A DNA stretch of 29,681 bases from an uncultured Oscillospiraceae bacterium (GCA_910587135.1 CAJULF010000032.1:1-29681), one strand, 5' to 3'; positions 1-6,711 are shown, counted from the stretch's first letter. Translations and numbers: made by a program. The notes: generated by a model from the sequence alone, not told the origin.

Positions 1-86
1 ACCACGCGTTTCACGCGTGGTTATGATTGAAATTTAATGCGCCGACATTGCGTTGTCAATAGGCTTTTTCAACAGGTTGCCTTAAT
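1..86 (-). repeat. Structured dispersed repeat, copy C (cut by window edge)
   Basis: The window opens inside a copy of the repeat family described at 13392-13570 and 19169-19360. Seen directly: a hairpin with arms CCACGCG and CGCGTGG at the very start, then TTGAAATTTAATGCGCC, then a segment (about 39-76) matching the copy at 19320-19358 and the reverse complement of 13392-13428 base for base over most positions. The hairpin occupies the same place as the arm-1 hairpins of those copies but has a different sequence, so pairing is kept while bases change. The tail at 77-86 (TTGCCTTAATATA region) resembles half of the palindrome at 5565-5607. Confidence 0.7.
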
Positions 87-227
87 ATACCGTTTTTTAT
101 AAAAATTCTTTATGGGCTAATTTTTGCAGGTTCATTGTAATATGAAACGATACGCAAACGCCGTACAAATATATCTTCGCTATAAGTGAGAAACTTTACT
201 TTTTCACAAAATCTCCCTATTTCTCCC

Positions 228-256
228 TTGACTATAAACAAAAAAAGTGGTACAAT
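228..256 (+). promoter_or_regulatory. Sigma-A type promoter for the G3E GTPase operon
   Basis: TTGACT at 228-233 and TACAAT at 251-256 are separated by exactly 17 bases, and the -10 is preceded by TGG (extended -10). It lies about 50 bases upstream of the ATG at 310. No clear Zur or Fur palindrome could be picked out by eye around it. The stretch 120-227 before it is AT-rich and holds nothing I recognise. Confidence 0.7.
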
Positions 257-309
257 ATAATGTGGAATGCGGTGATGCGCTGCATAAATTTGGAAAGAAG
301 GTTAAAAAA

Positions 310-1464
310 ATGACAAAGATAGATGTTTTTTCGGGGTTTCTGGGCGCAGGCAAAACGACCCTTATAAAAAAGCTGCTCAAAGAGGGCTATAACGGTGAAA
401 AGCTGGTGCTGATCGAGAATGAGTTCGGCGAGATAGGCATTGACGGCGGATTTATGAAAGATGCGGGAATAGAGATAACCGAAATGAACCAAGGCTGCAT
501 TTGCTGCTCTTTGGTGGGAGATTTCAGCAAGGCTCTCGGTCAGGTGTTGGAGCAGTTCTCGCCCGACAGGATATTGATCGAGCCGTCCGGCGTGGGCAAG
601 CTGTCCGATGTGGTAAAGGCGGTGCTGGATACGGGAAATCCCGATATAGCGCTTAATTGCTGCACCACCGTGGCGGACGCAGGCAAGATAAAGATGTATA
701 TGAAGAATTTCGGCGAATTTTACAAAAATCAGATAGAGAGCGCAAAGACTATCGTTCTCAGCCGCTCTCAGAAGCTCTCCGAAGAAAAGCTTGCAGAGGC
801 GGTTGGCATGATAAGGGAGCTTAATGAACATGCGACGATAGTTACCACTCCGTGGGACGATATCGGGGGAGAGCAGATTCTCGCGGCAATGGAAGCGGAA
901 AACAAGTTTGCCGAGGAACTGATGAAGGGGGAGGATATCTGCCCCGTATGCGGTCATTCTCATCATGACGAGGAGCACGAACACCACCATGACGGAGAGT
1001 GCTGCCATCACCATCATGACGAGGACGAGCACGAACACCACCACGACGGAGAATGCTGCCATCATCACGACGAGGACGAGCATGAACATCACCACGACGG
1101 AGAATGCTGCCATCATCACGATGAAGATGAGCATGAGCACCATCATCACGACGGAGAGTGCTGCCACGGACACCATCATCACCATCACGCAGACGAGGTA
1201 TTCAGCACTTTTGGCGTTGAAACCGCTAAGAAATTTACAAAGGCGGAGTTGGAAAGCGCTTTATCGAAGTTGTCTGCGGAGGAGTACGGCACTGTGCTCA
1301 GAGCAAAGGGCATTGTGGCAGGCGCGGAGGGCGTATGGTATCATTTCGACTTTGTGCCCGAGGAGTATGAGGTAAGAACAGGCTCGGCGGACGTTACGGG
1401 GCGTATGTGCGTTATCGGAGCGAAGCTAAAGGAAGAAAAAATCAAGGCGCTTTTCGGCGTATAA
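310..1464 (+). CDS. CobW/COG0523 G3E GTPase with His-rich metal-binding insert
   Basis: A 384-residue G3E-family P-loop GTPase, the family of metal chaperones and insertases (zinc, cobalt or nickel) that includes CobW, YciC and ZNG1. Visible motifs are Walker A GFLGAGKT (residues 9-16), the family CxCC motif CICC (63-66) and the EPSG switch motif (91-94). The usual NKxD guanine-specificity motif is replaced by SRSQ (151-154). Residues about 211-294 form a His/Asp/Glu/Cys-rich insert with four DGECC units, very likely a metal-binding or storage segment, followed by a C-terminal CobW-like domain. The ATG at 310 is chosen over an in-frame upstream start because an AGAAGG ribosome site sits 8 bases before it and homology begins there. 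It has its own promoter at 228-256, and the second G3E gene follows after 18 bases. The metal is not determined; zinc is the most likely by family. Confidence 0.9.
   Translation: MTKIDVFSGFLGAGKTTLIKKLLKEGYNGEKLVLIENEFGEIGIDGGFMKDAGIEITEMNQGCICCSLVGDFSKALGQVLEQFSPDRILIEPSGVGKLSDVVKAVLDTGNPDIALNCCTTVADAGKIKMYMKNFGEFYKNQIESAKTIVLSRSQKLSEEKLAEAVGMIRELNEHATIVTTPWDDIGGEQILAAMEAENKFAEELMKGEDICPVCGHSHHDEEHEHHHDGECCHHHHDEDEHEHHHDGECCHHHDEDEHEHHHDGECCHHHDEDEHEHHHHDGECCHGHHHHHHADEVFSTFGVETAKKFTKAELESALSKLSAEEYGTVLRAKGIVAGAEGVWYHFDFVPEEYEVRTGSADVTGRMCVIGAKLKEEKIKALFGV
973..1190 (+). repeat. In-frame tandem repeat coding the His/Cys-rich insert
   Basis: Four imperfect tandem units, with GAC of the DGECC motif at 991, 1045, 1096 and 1150, so the periods are 54, 51 and 54 bases. 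Each unit codes HHHDGECC followed by a run of H and D/E. Differences between units are mainly synonymous (cat/cac, gag/gaa) or single His insertions. The repeat stays in frame and should change length in codon multiples by slippage. It ends in a GHHHHHH run. Confidence 0.9.
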
Positions 1465-1482
1465 AGGAGTATCGGTGTAAAA

Positions 1483-2430
1483 ATGGAGCTACCCGTATAT
1501 CTTATGACAGGCTTTCTGGAGAGCGGAAAGACCTCGTTCATACTGGAAACACTAAACGACAAGCAGTTCAGCCGCGGAGAGCGAACTTTGATAATCGCCT
1601 GTGAGGACGGCGAGGTGGAGTATGACGAAAAAATATTGAAGGCGTCACATTCCGAGCTGGAATTCCTTGAGGACGAGGAGGATTTCAACGAGGAAAATCT
1701 CACTTCCCTTGTAAAGAAGCACAATCCTACCCGCGTTATACTGGAGTTCAACGGAATGTGGAGTCTGCGCAATATGGCAGTAAAAGCGCCCAAGGACTGG
1801 ATATTCTATCAGGTTTTCATGTTCGTGAACCATGCCACGTTCGATATGTATATGAATAATATGCGGCAGCTTCTGTCGGATAATATTTCGGTGGCGGATA
1901 TCGTGATATTCAATCGCTGTGAGCAGGGGCAGGTCGACAAAAAGCGGCTGCGCCGCAGTGTAAAGGCGCTCAACCCGCGCGTTGATATGATGTTCGAGTA
2001 CAATGACGGCTCAATCGAACAGGGATTTCAGGGGGACGACGAAATGCCGTTTGATGTCAACGCCGATCCCATCGATGTTGTGCATGACGATTTCGGCTTG
2101 TGGTATATAGATATTATGAGCAACTCACCGCGTTATAAGGGAAAAAATGTGCGCGTAAGGGGAATGGTATTCCGCGCTTCAAATGTTCCCAAGGGGTATT
2201 TTGTTATATCGCGCCGCGCCATGACCTGCTGCGCGGACGATATCCAGGTCGTGGGTATATTGTGCAAGACCCCCGAGGAGAAAAATCTCTCCGACGGAGA
2301 ATGGGTGGAGGTATGCGGGGAAGTGGTTTCCGAGAAGCACCCCGTGTATAAGGGGAATGGTCCCGTGCTTATAGCCCGCACCGTTGCTCCGACAGAAAAA
2401 GCCGACAGCGAGCTGGTGTATTTCAACTAA
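1483..2430 (+). CDS. G3E GTPase fused to a YcgQ/DUF1980-like domain
   Basis: A 315-residue protein with an N-terminal G3E P-loop domain (Walker A GFLESGKT, residues 10-17) and a C-terminal domain (about 205-300). The C-terminal domain resembles the predicted OB-fold part of YcgQ/DUF1980 (TIGR03943) proteins, with VRVRGMVF, the VISRRAMTCCADD stretch (Cys249-Cys250) and a VGILC..W.EV pattern. The CxCC motif of its neighbour is absent; the ACEDGEVEYDE segment (from residue 39) occupies the equivalent switch region. The NKxD position reads NRCE (144-147). The ATG at 1483 has AAAGGAG at 1463-1469, a long 13-base spacing that overlaps the stop of the first gene, so the two are probably cotranscribed and coupled. 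YcgQ normally pairs with a DUF318 permease; none is in this window. Role inferred: metal delivery working with the His-rich GTPase. The domain call is from motif pattern only. Confidence 0.8.
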   Translation: MELPVYLMTGFLESGKTSFILETLNDKQFSRGERTLIIACEDGEVEYDEKILKASHSELEFLEDEEDFNEENLTSLVKKHNPTRVILEFNGMWSLRNMAVKAPKDWIFYQVFMFVNHATFDMYMNNMRQLLSDNISVADIVIFNRCEQGQVDKKRLRRSVKALNPRVDMMFEYNDGSIEQGFQGDDEMPFDVNADPIDVVHDDFGLWYIDIMSNSPRYKGKNVRVRGMVFRASNVPKGYFVISRRAMTCCADDIQVVGILCKTPEEKNLSDGEWVEVCGEVVSEKHPVYKGNGPVLIARTVAPTEKADSELVYFN

Positions 2431-2472
2431 ATTAACCTTGAAGCTGTGCGGTCAAAGGCTGTGAATGCCCGC

Positions 2473-2498
2473 GCATGAAAATTTTTTTAAATGCGCTC
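2473..2498 (+). repeat. Short palindrome resembling fused ends of the dispersed repeat
   Basis: GCGCAT at 2473-2478 pairs with ATGCGC at 2493-2498 around an A/T-only centre. Its first half, GCGCATGAAA, and its T-run followed by AAAT match the two conserved ends of the repeat at 13392-13570 with everything between missing. It could be an internally deleted remnant or chance similarity. It lies between the GTPase operon and mtnA. Confidence 0.35.
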
Positions 2499-2525
2499 CG
2501 CGAATATTATAGGGAAGATCAGAAT

Positions 2526-3563
2526 ATGAAGCTGTTTACCGTAAGACTTTCCGAGGACGAAAACGCGGTCGATATACTCGACCAGACCCTGCTCCCCAAC
2601 AGGGTAGAATATCTCCGCCTTGAAACTCCCGGGGAGTTATTTGAAGCCATATCCTCGCTGCGCGTCCGCGGAGCCCCCGCGATAGGGGTTGCGGCGGGCT
2701 TCGGAATGTATACCGCGGCGCGTAAGCTCCCCGATGACGGGGAATTTGCCGAAAAGCTGGGGGAGATAGGCAGCTATCTGATATCCTCCCGCCCGACCGC
2801 GGTAAATCTGCCCCACGCGGTAAATCGAATGCTTAACAAAGCCAAAAACCGCGGCAAAGCCGAAGCGCTCCCTCTGCTAAAAGCCGAGTGTGAGGCTGTT
2901 TACAACGAGGACAGAGCCATGTGCCGCGCCATATCCGAGCTTGGTCTTACGCTGGTGAGGGAAGGCGACGGGATACTGACCCACTGCAATGCCGGCGCTC
3001 TTGCGGCAACGGAATACGGAACGGGTCTTGGCACGCTGCTGCTTGGCAGGGAGCTTGGCTATAATTTTCATGTGTACAGCGACGAGACCCGCCCACTTTT
3101 GCAGGGTGCAAGGCTCACCGCATTTGAGCTGCTCAGCGCGGGGATAGACGTTACGCTTATTTGCGACAGTGCCGCGTCGCTGCTGATGAAGCAGGGAAAG
3201 ATAAACGCGGTTTTCGTAGGCTGTGACAGGGTAGCCGCCAACGGTGACACAGCGAATAAGATAGGAACGCGCTCCGCCGCGGTAAACGCGAAGTATTGCA
3301 ATATCCCGTTTTATGTGTTCTGTCCGAGCTCAACGATAGATTTTGCGTGCGGGAGCGGCGAGGACATTGTGATAGAGGAGCGTGACGGCAAGGAGATAAC
3401 GTCGCTGTTTTACGAGAAGCCCATTGCGCCCGCGGGTGTGAAGTGCTTCAATCCGGCATTTGATATTACCGAAGCGGAACTTATCACGGCGATAGTTACA
3501 GAAAAAGGTATATGCCGATATCCCTATACACAATCGCTGAGCGCGCTTTTCGGAGGAGAATGA
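2526..3563 (+). CDS. mtnA: S-methyl-5-thioribose-1-phosphate isomerase
   Basis: A 345-residue member of the eIF2B-alpha/MtnA family. The enzyme converts 5-methylthioribose 1-phosphate to 5-methylthioribulose 1-phosphate in methylthioadenosine (MTA) salvage. Visible motifs are LRVRGAPAIGVAAG near the N-terminus, LTHCNAGAL with the catalytic-type Cys154, ETRPLLQGARLTAFEL, and VGCDRVAANGD with the catalytic-type Asp234 followed by NKIGT. Length matches the family (about 345-350). The ATG at 2526 is preferred over the in-frame ATG at 2475 because AGGGAAGA (2511-2518) sits 7 bases upstream and the family N-terminus begins there. A GNAT gene follows 3 bases after the stop and a deaminase after that, so this is a dedicated operon. 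Ribose-1,5-bisphosphate isomerases are close relatives, but the neighbouring MTA/SAH deaminase favours MtnA. Confidence 0.92.
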   Translation: MKLFTVRLSEDENAVDILDQTLLPNRVEYLRLETPGELFEAISSLRVRGAPAIGVAAGFGMYTAARKLPDDGEFAEKLGEIGSYLISSRPTAVNLPHAVNRMLNKAKNRGKAEALPLLKAECEAVYNEDRAMCRAISELGLTLVREGDGILTHCNAGALAATEYGTGLGTLLLGRELGYNFHVYSDETRPLLQGARLTAFELLSAGIDVTLICDSAASLLMKQGKINAVFVGCDRVAANGDTANKIGTRSAAVNAKYCNIPFYVFCPSSTIDFACGSGEDIVIEERDGKEITSLFYEKPIAPAGVKCFNPAFDITEAELITAIVTEKGICRYPYTQSLSALFGGE

Positions 3564-3566
3564 TTT

Positions 3567-4205
3567 ATGGATATCAATATCATAAACGAGACCCCCGAGG
3601 ATTACATAGAGGTGGAGGAGCTCACCAAAAAAGCGTTCCGGAACGTCAATGTTCCCGGCTGTGACGAACATTATATTGCCCATATCCTGCGTGAGCACAG
3701 CGATTTTATTCCCGAGCTGGATCTCGTTTTAACGCTGAACGGCAAATTCATCGCGAATATAATGTATACGAGAGCAAAACTTATGGACGAAACGGGCGCG
3801 GAAAAGGAAATTGTCACCTTCGGACCGCTGAGCGTGCTGCCCAAATATCAGCGCAGAGGATATGGGAAAAAGCTGTTGGAGCACTCTCTTGAAAAAGCCG
3901 CGGAAATGGGCTTTGAAGCGGCGGTGATCTTCGGAAATCCGGAAAATTATATCACTGCGGGCTTTAAAAGCTGCAAAAAATATAATGTCGCTATTTCCGA
4001 GGGGGTATATCCCGTTCCGCTTCTTGTAAAGGAGCTTAAGGAGGGCGCTCTCGCGGGAAAAAGCTTTATATATAAGGAAAGCGCCGCTTATGTTTTTGAC
4101 CCCGAAAAAGCGGAGGAATTCGATAAAACCTTTGAGCAGATGCCCAAAGAATACAGACCGAGCCAGGAGCTGTTCTATATTTACAGCGGTTCAAAAATGA
4201 ATTGA
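3567..4205 (+). CDS. GNAT family N-acetyltransferase
   Basis: A 212-residue protein with a single GNAT fold. The acetyl-CoA pyrophosphate-binding signature is QRRGYGKKLLEHSLE after GPLSVLPKY, followed by AAVIFGNPENYITAGF, which is typical of the YhbS-like subgroup. The C-terminal third (from about residue 150) is a subgroup-specific extension. The start ATG at 3567 has GGAGGAG at 3552-3558, inside the end of mtnA, and only 3 bases separate the two genes, so translation is probably coupled. The substrate is unknown. Its place between mtnA and mtaD suggests that it acts on a small molecule of the same pathway, or simply shares the operon; that is inference. Confidence 0.88.
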   Translation: MDINIINETPEDYIEVEELTKKAFRNVNVPGCDEHYIAHILREHSDFIPELDLVLTLNGKFIANIMYTRAKLMDETGAEKEIVTFGPLSVLPKYQRRGYGKKLLEHSLEKAAEMGFEAAVIFGNPENYITAGFKSCKKYNVAISEGVYPVPLLVKELKEGALAGKSFIYKESAAYVFDPEKAEEFDKTFEQMPKEYRPSQELFYIYSGSKMN

Positions 4206-4224
4206 CGGAAAGGGGAATAACGCA

Positions 4225-5499
4225 ATGAAGCTGCGGCTTTACAACGCGAAAATAATGACTATGCTCGACGAGAGCGTGATTGACGGAGAACTTCATACCA
4301 ACGGCGGCGTGATAAAATATGTGGGCGCTGCGGGTGAAAAAATGTCGTCTGATGGATTTGACAGGGAGATAGACCTCAAGGGGAATCTGATAATTCCGGG
4401 CTTTAAGAACGCCCATACCCATTCGGCAATGACGTTCCTGCGCTCGTTTGCTGACGATCTGCCGCTGAACGATTGGCTTTATAACCAGGTTTTCCCTCAT
4501 GAGGCAAAGCTGACCGAGGAGGCGGTCTACGTTTTCACCCAGCTCGCGAATATGGAGTACCTTACGAGCGGCATAACCTCCTGCTTTGATATGTATATGA
4601 AGCTGGATTCCTATGCCAAGGCAAACGTCGATATGGGATTCCGCGCGGTTCTGTGCGGCTCTATCAACGACTTTGGCGGCACTGTGGAGGGAATTGAGGA
4701 GGAGTACAAAAAATTTAATTCGCTTGATCCTCTTATTTCCTATCAGTTGGGATTTCACGCGGAATATACCACCAAGCGGGAAACGCTGGAGGGAATGGCA
4801 CGGCTCTCACAGAAATATAAGGCACCCGTTTACACCCATAACAGCGAGACCAAAGCCGAGGTCGAAGGATGCATGGAGCGATACGGGCTGACTCCAACGC
4901 AGCTTTTCGACAAGTTGGGAATGCTGGAATACGGCGGCGGCGGGTTCCACTGCGTTTGGTTTGACGAAAAGGATATGGAGATTTTCCGCGATAAGGGGCT
5001 TTGGACGGTAACAAATCCCTCGTCTAATCTTAAGTTGGCGAGCGGGATAGCTCCGCTGTGCGAGATGCGCCGTCACGGCATGAACCGCTTCGCGATAGGC
5101 ACGGACGGAGCGGCAAGCAACAATTGCCTGGATATGTTCAGGGAAATGTTTCTGGTAACGGGTTTGCAGAAGTACCGCGAAAACGACGCTTCCGCCTGCC
5201 CCGCATTCGACGTGCTGGATATGGCAACGCGCGGCGGCGCTCTCGCGATGGATCTGACCGATTGTGACGTTCTCGCGGAGGGAAAACGCGCGGATTTCGC
5301 GGTGATAGACCTGAATCAGCCGAATATGCGTCCGACACACAATATCCCCAAAAATTTGGTTTACGCCGGCAGCAAGCAGAATGTTATAATTACTGCGGTG
5401 GACGGAAAAATACTTTATGAAAACGGCAGCTTCACCACCGTTGACGCGGATGAGATCTATGCCCGCGCAGAAAGGATAGCAAAAGAAATCTGCGGATAA
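4225..5499 (+). CDS. mtaD: 5-methylthioadenosine/S-adenosylhomocysteine deaminase (amidohydrolase)
   Basis: A 424-residue metal-dependent amidohydrolase of the MtaD/SAH-deaminase group, which hydrolyses the adenine amino group of MTA or SAH to give the inosine derivative. Metal-binding positions visible: HTH in NAHTHSAM (His64, His66), His178 in GFHAEYT, His242 in GFHCVWF and Asp294 in GTDGAASNN. The segment TFLRSFADDLPLNDWL after HTH is typical of this group and unlike cytosine deaminases. ATG at 4225 follows AAAGGGG at 4209-4215. It is the last gene of the mtnA operon, with a 19-base gap from the GNAT gene. With mtnA, it suggests the MTA to methylthioinosine to methylthioribose-1-phosphate route. 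That route needs a phosphorylase, which is not in the window. MTA and SAH cannot be separated as substrates by eye. Confidence 0.88.
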   Translation: MKLRLYNAKIMTMLDESVIDGELHTNGGVIKYVGAAGEKMSSDGFDREIDLKGNLIIPGFKNAHTHSAMTFLRSFADDLPLNDWLYNQVFPHEAKLTEEAVYVFTQLANMEYLTSGITSCFDMYMKLDSYAKANVDMGFRAVLCGSINDFGGTVEGIEEEYKKFNSLDPLISYQLGFHAEYTTKRETLEGMARLSQKYKAPVYTHNSETKAEVEGCMERYGLTPTQLFDKLGMLEYGGGGFHCVWFDEKDMEIFRDKGLWTVTNPSSNLKLASGIAPLCEMRRHGMNRFAIGTDGAASNNCLDMFREMFLVTGLQKYRENDASACPAFDVLDMATRGGALAMDLTDCDVLAEGKRADFAVIDLNQPNMRPTHNIPKNLVYAGSKQNVIITAVDGKILYENGSFTTVDADEIYARAERIAKEICG

Positions 5500-5858
5500 T
5501 GATTCGCGGCTGAAAACATAATATACCCTTTAAACGGCAAATATCCCCGCGGAGGTATTGCTGATTTAAGGCAACACCGCGCAAAGCTTGTGCGGTGTTG
5601 CCTTAAAATATCTCCCGCATTTTGCCGCCATCAATTTCCTTTAATATTTCGCCGCGGGGTGAAAATAATAATATCGCAAAGGCAATGAAACGGAACTTTT
5701 CCGTTATGATATGACAAAAGAACAGTGCGCATTCAATAAACGATTTGATTTTATGTGAAAGCAAAAAGATCCTAATGCACTGAATTTATCAATTTGCGGA
5801 TGTTATCCGAAAAATGATAAATCAACTTTAAAAAAGACCTTTGCTATTATTATTGATT
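5500..5858. other. Intergenic stretch with nested palindromes, no gene seen
   Basis: About 360 bases between mtaD and the spore-protein gene. It holds the long palindrome at 5565-5607, enclosed by an outer pair CCCCGCGG (5545-5552) and CCGCGGGG (5652-5659), so the whole of 5545-5659 could fold. A small hairpin CGGAA/TTCCG lies near 5692-5704. No open frame with a ribosome site was found. The spore gene's promoter should be in the right half, but I could not place a convincing sigma-G or sigma-A pair. Confidence 0.5.
5565..5607. repeat. Perfect 16-bp palindrome downstream of mtaD
   Basis: The arms TTTAAGGCAACACCGC (5565-5580) and GCGGTGTTGCCTTAAA (5592-5607) are exact reverse complements around an 11-base loop. 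It lies 65 bases after mtaD and could end that operon, but no T-run follows on either side, so it is not a classic intrinsic terminator. Part of it (TTGCCTTAA) recurs at 78-86 at the end of repeat copy C, suggesting a dispersed palindromic unit. Confidence 0.7.
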
Positions 5859-5873
5859 AAGGAGAATGTTATT

Positions 5874-6053
5874 ATGTCTAACAAGCAGTCTAAGGCCGCT
5901 CTTAACAACATTAAGATGCAGGCAGCAAATGAAGTTGGCGTAAACCTCACCAACGGCTATAACGGTGACCTCACCGCAAGACAGGCAGGCTCTATCGGCG
6001 GTATGATGGTCAAGAAGATGATTGAATCCTACGAGCAGAACAACGCTCAGTAA
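5874..6053 (+). CDS. Alpha/beta-type small acid-soluble spore protein
   Basis: A 59-residue protein, the usual size for alpha/beta-type SASPs, which coat and protect DNA in the forespore and are degraded on germination. The signature C-terminal half is clear: NGYNGDLTARQAGSIGGMMV then KKMIE. The N-terminal helix has the ANEVGVNL pattern. The usual germination-protease recognition sequence (E-I/F-A) just before it reads QAA here, see findings. ATG at 5874 is chosen because AAGGAG (5859-5864) lies 9 bases before it; an upstream in-frame start at 5841 lacks a site and the family match. The gene stands alone, convergent with perR, and is expected to be under sigma-G, though no promoter could be placed. 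It shows that the organism is a spore former or descends from one. Confidence 0.93.
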   Translation: MSNKQSKAALNNIKMQAANEVGVNLTNGYNGDLTARQAGSIGGMMVKKMIESYEQNNAQ

Positions 6054-6056
6054 GTA

Positions 6057-6076
6057 TTCTTAAATTTTTTTAAGAA
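6057..6076 (+). other. A/T hairpin just after the spore-protein stop
   Basis: TTCTTAAA (6057-6064) and TTTAAGAA (6069-6076) pair around TTTT. It is a weak hairpin that begins 3 bases after the stop codon and may stabilise the 3' end of the transcript. Confidence 0.35.
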
Positions 6077-6121
6077 GAAATTCATCTCCAAAAAATTCTG
6101 ACATTTACAAAAAACATTCAT

Positions 6122-6147
6122 ATCCCCCGAGCAACAGTTCGGGGGAT
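6122..6147 (+). terminator. Probable terminator of the spore-protein gene
   Basis: ATCCCCCGA (6122-6130) pairs exactly with TCGGGGGAT (6139-6147), giving a strong 9-bp GC-rich stem 68 bases after the stop. The following bases, TGAGTTTATG, are only moderately T-rich. Confidence 0.55.
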
Positions 6148-6172
6148 TGAGTTTATGAGATTGAAAGTTTAA

Positions 6173-6272
6173 TACTTATTCCCATTGGAAAGTGTACAAA
6201 AAATCGAGCAAAAACTCTGATATATGGTTTTGGCGAAGATTTTTTGTGTACACTTTCAATGAGTAATTAGTA
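6173..6272. mobile_element. 100-bp MITE-like inverted repeat next to perR
   Basis: The left arm 6173-6205 (TACTTATTCCCATTGG, then AAAGTGTAC, then AAAAAATC) and right arm 6238-6272 (GATTTTTTG, GTACACTTTC, AATGAGTAATTAGTA) are near-complete reverse complements with a few mismatches or indels. The centre also pairs in part (AGCAAAAAC with GTTTTGGC). The element codes nothing. The size and hairpin form suggest a miniature inverted-repeat element. It ends 12 bases before the perR stop and could also serve as its 3' hairpin. No target duplication is certain. Confidence 0.5.
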
Positions 6273-6284
6273 TAAAATAGCCCG

Positions 6285-6671
6285 TCAGGTATCGGATGGC
6301 ATCAGGCAATCCCTGCATATTCCGCGAAGATTAAGGGTAATGTCTGTTATCTCATGACCATCGCGCTGCTTGATTTCGGAAATAATATCCTCAAACTCCG
6401 GTGTTTCGATATCTAATACCTTTTTGCAGCTCTCGCAGATCATATGAAAATGAGGATCGGTCCTGCCGTCAAAGCGGTCGCTGCCGTCGGCAATGTGGAT
6501 TTTTTTGAGCATTCCCGCGTCGCTAAGCTGGTTTAAGTTTCTGTAAACCGTTCCAAGACTGAGATTGGGGTTTTCCTTTTTAAGCGCCGTATAGACCTGG
6601 TCGGCAGTGGGGTGTACGGGGAAATTTTTTACATGCCTTAAAATAATCTCCCTTTGTCTGGAGAACTTCAT
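6285..6671 (-). CDS. perR: PerR-type peroxide-sensing regulator (Fur family)
   Basis: A 128-residue Fur-family repressor. All five regulatory metal ligands of Bacillus subtilis PerR line up with a constant offset of 17: His20, Asp68, His74, His76 and Asp87 (H37, D85, H91, H93, D104 there). The Asp at position 87, in VLDIE, is diagnostic for PerR; Fur and Zur usually have Glu there. The structural zinc cysteines also match exactly: C79, C82, C119 and C122. The helix-turn-helix region is HPTADQVYTALKKE through GTVYRNLNQL. The start ATG at 6671 follows GAAAGGA; the longer frame up to 6752 would run through the promoter. The protein is 17 residues shorter at the N-terminus than the B. subtilis protein. 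Expected targets are peroxide and iron-stress genes; none are adjacent. A good promoter with a possible operator lies upstream. Confidence 0.9.
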   Translation of the reverse strand: MKFSRQREIILRHVKNFPVHPTADQVYTALKKENPNLSLGTVYRNLNQLSDAGMLKKIHIADGSDRFDGRTDPHFHMICESCKKVLDIETPEFEDIISEIKQRDGHEITDITLNLRGICRDCLMPSDT

Positions 6672-6711
6672 AAATTTTTCCTTTCGCGGCGCATTCAACA
6701 GGATAACGGTA

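Noticed and set aside
232..1188. A 318-codon open frame on the minus strand across the His-rich GTPase gene
   Set aside because: Its N-terminal part is a Met/Val-rich shadow of the His codon repeats, it has no ribosome site or family match, and the plus strand holds a clear G3E gene with a promoter.
973..1190. Possible CRISPR array or microsatellite
   Set aside because: Units are contiguous without spacers and stay in frame within a metal-binding insert.
5700..5858. Sigma-G promoter for the spore-protein gene
   Set aside because: Expected on functional grounds, but no pair of elements with suitable spacing could be identified by eye.
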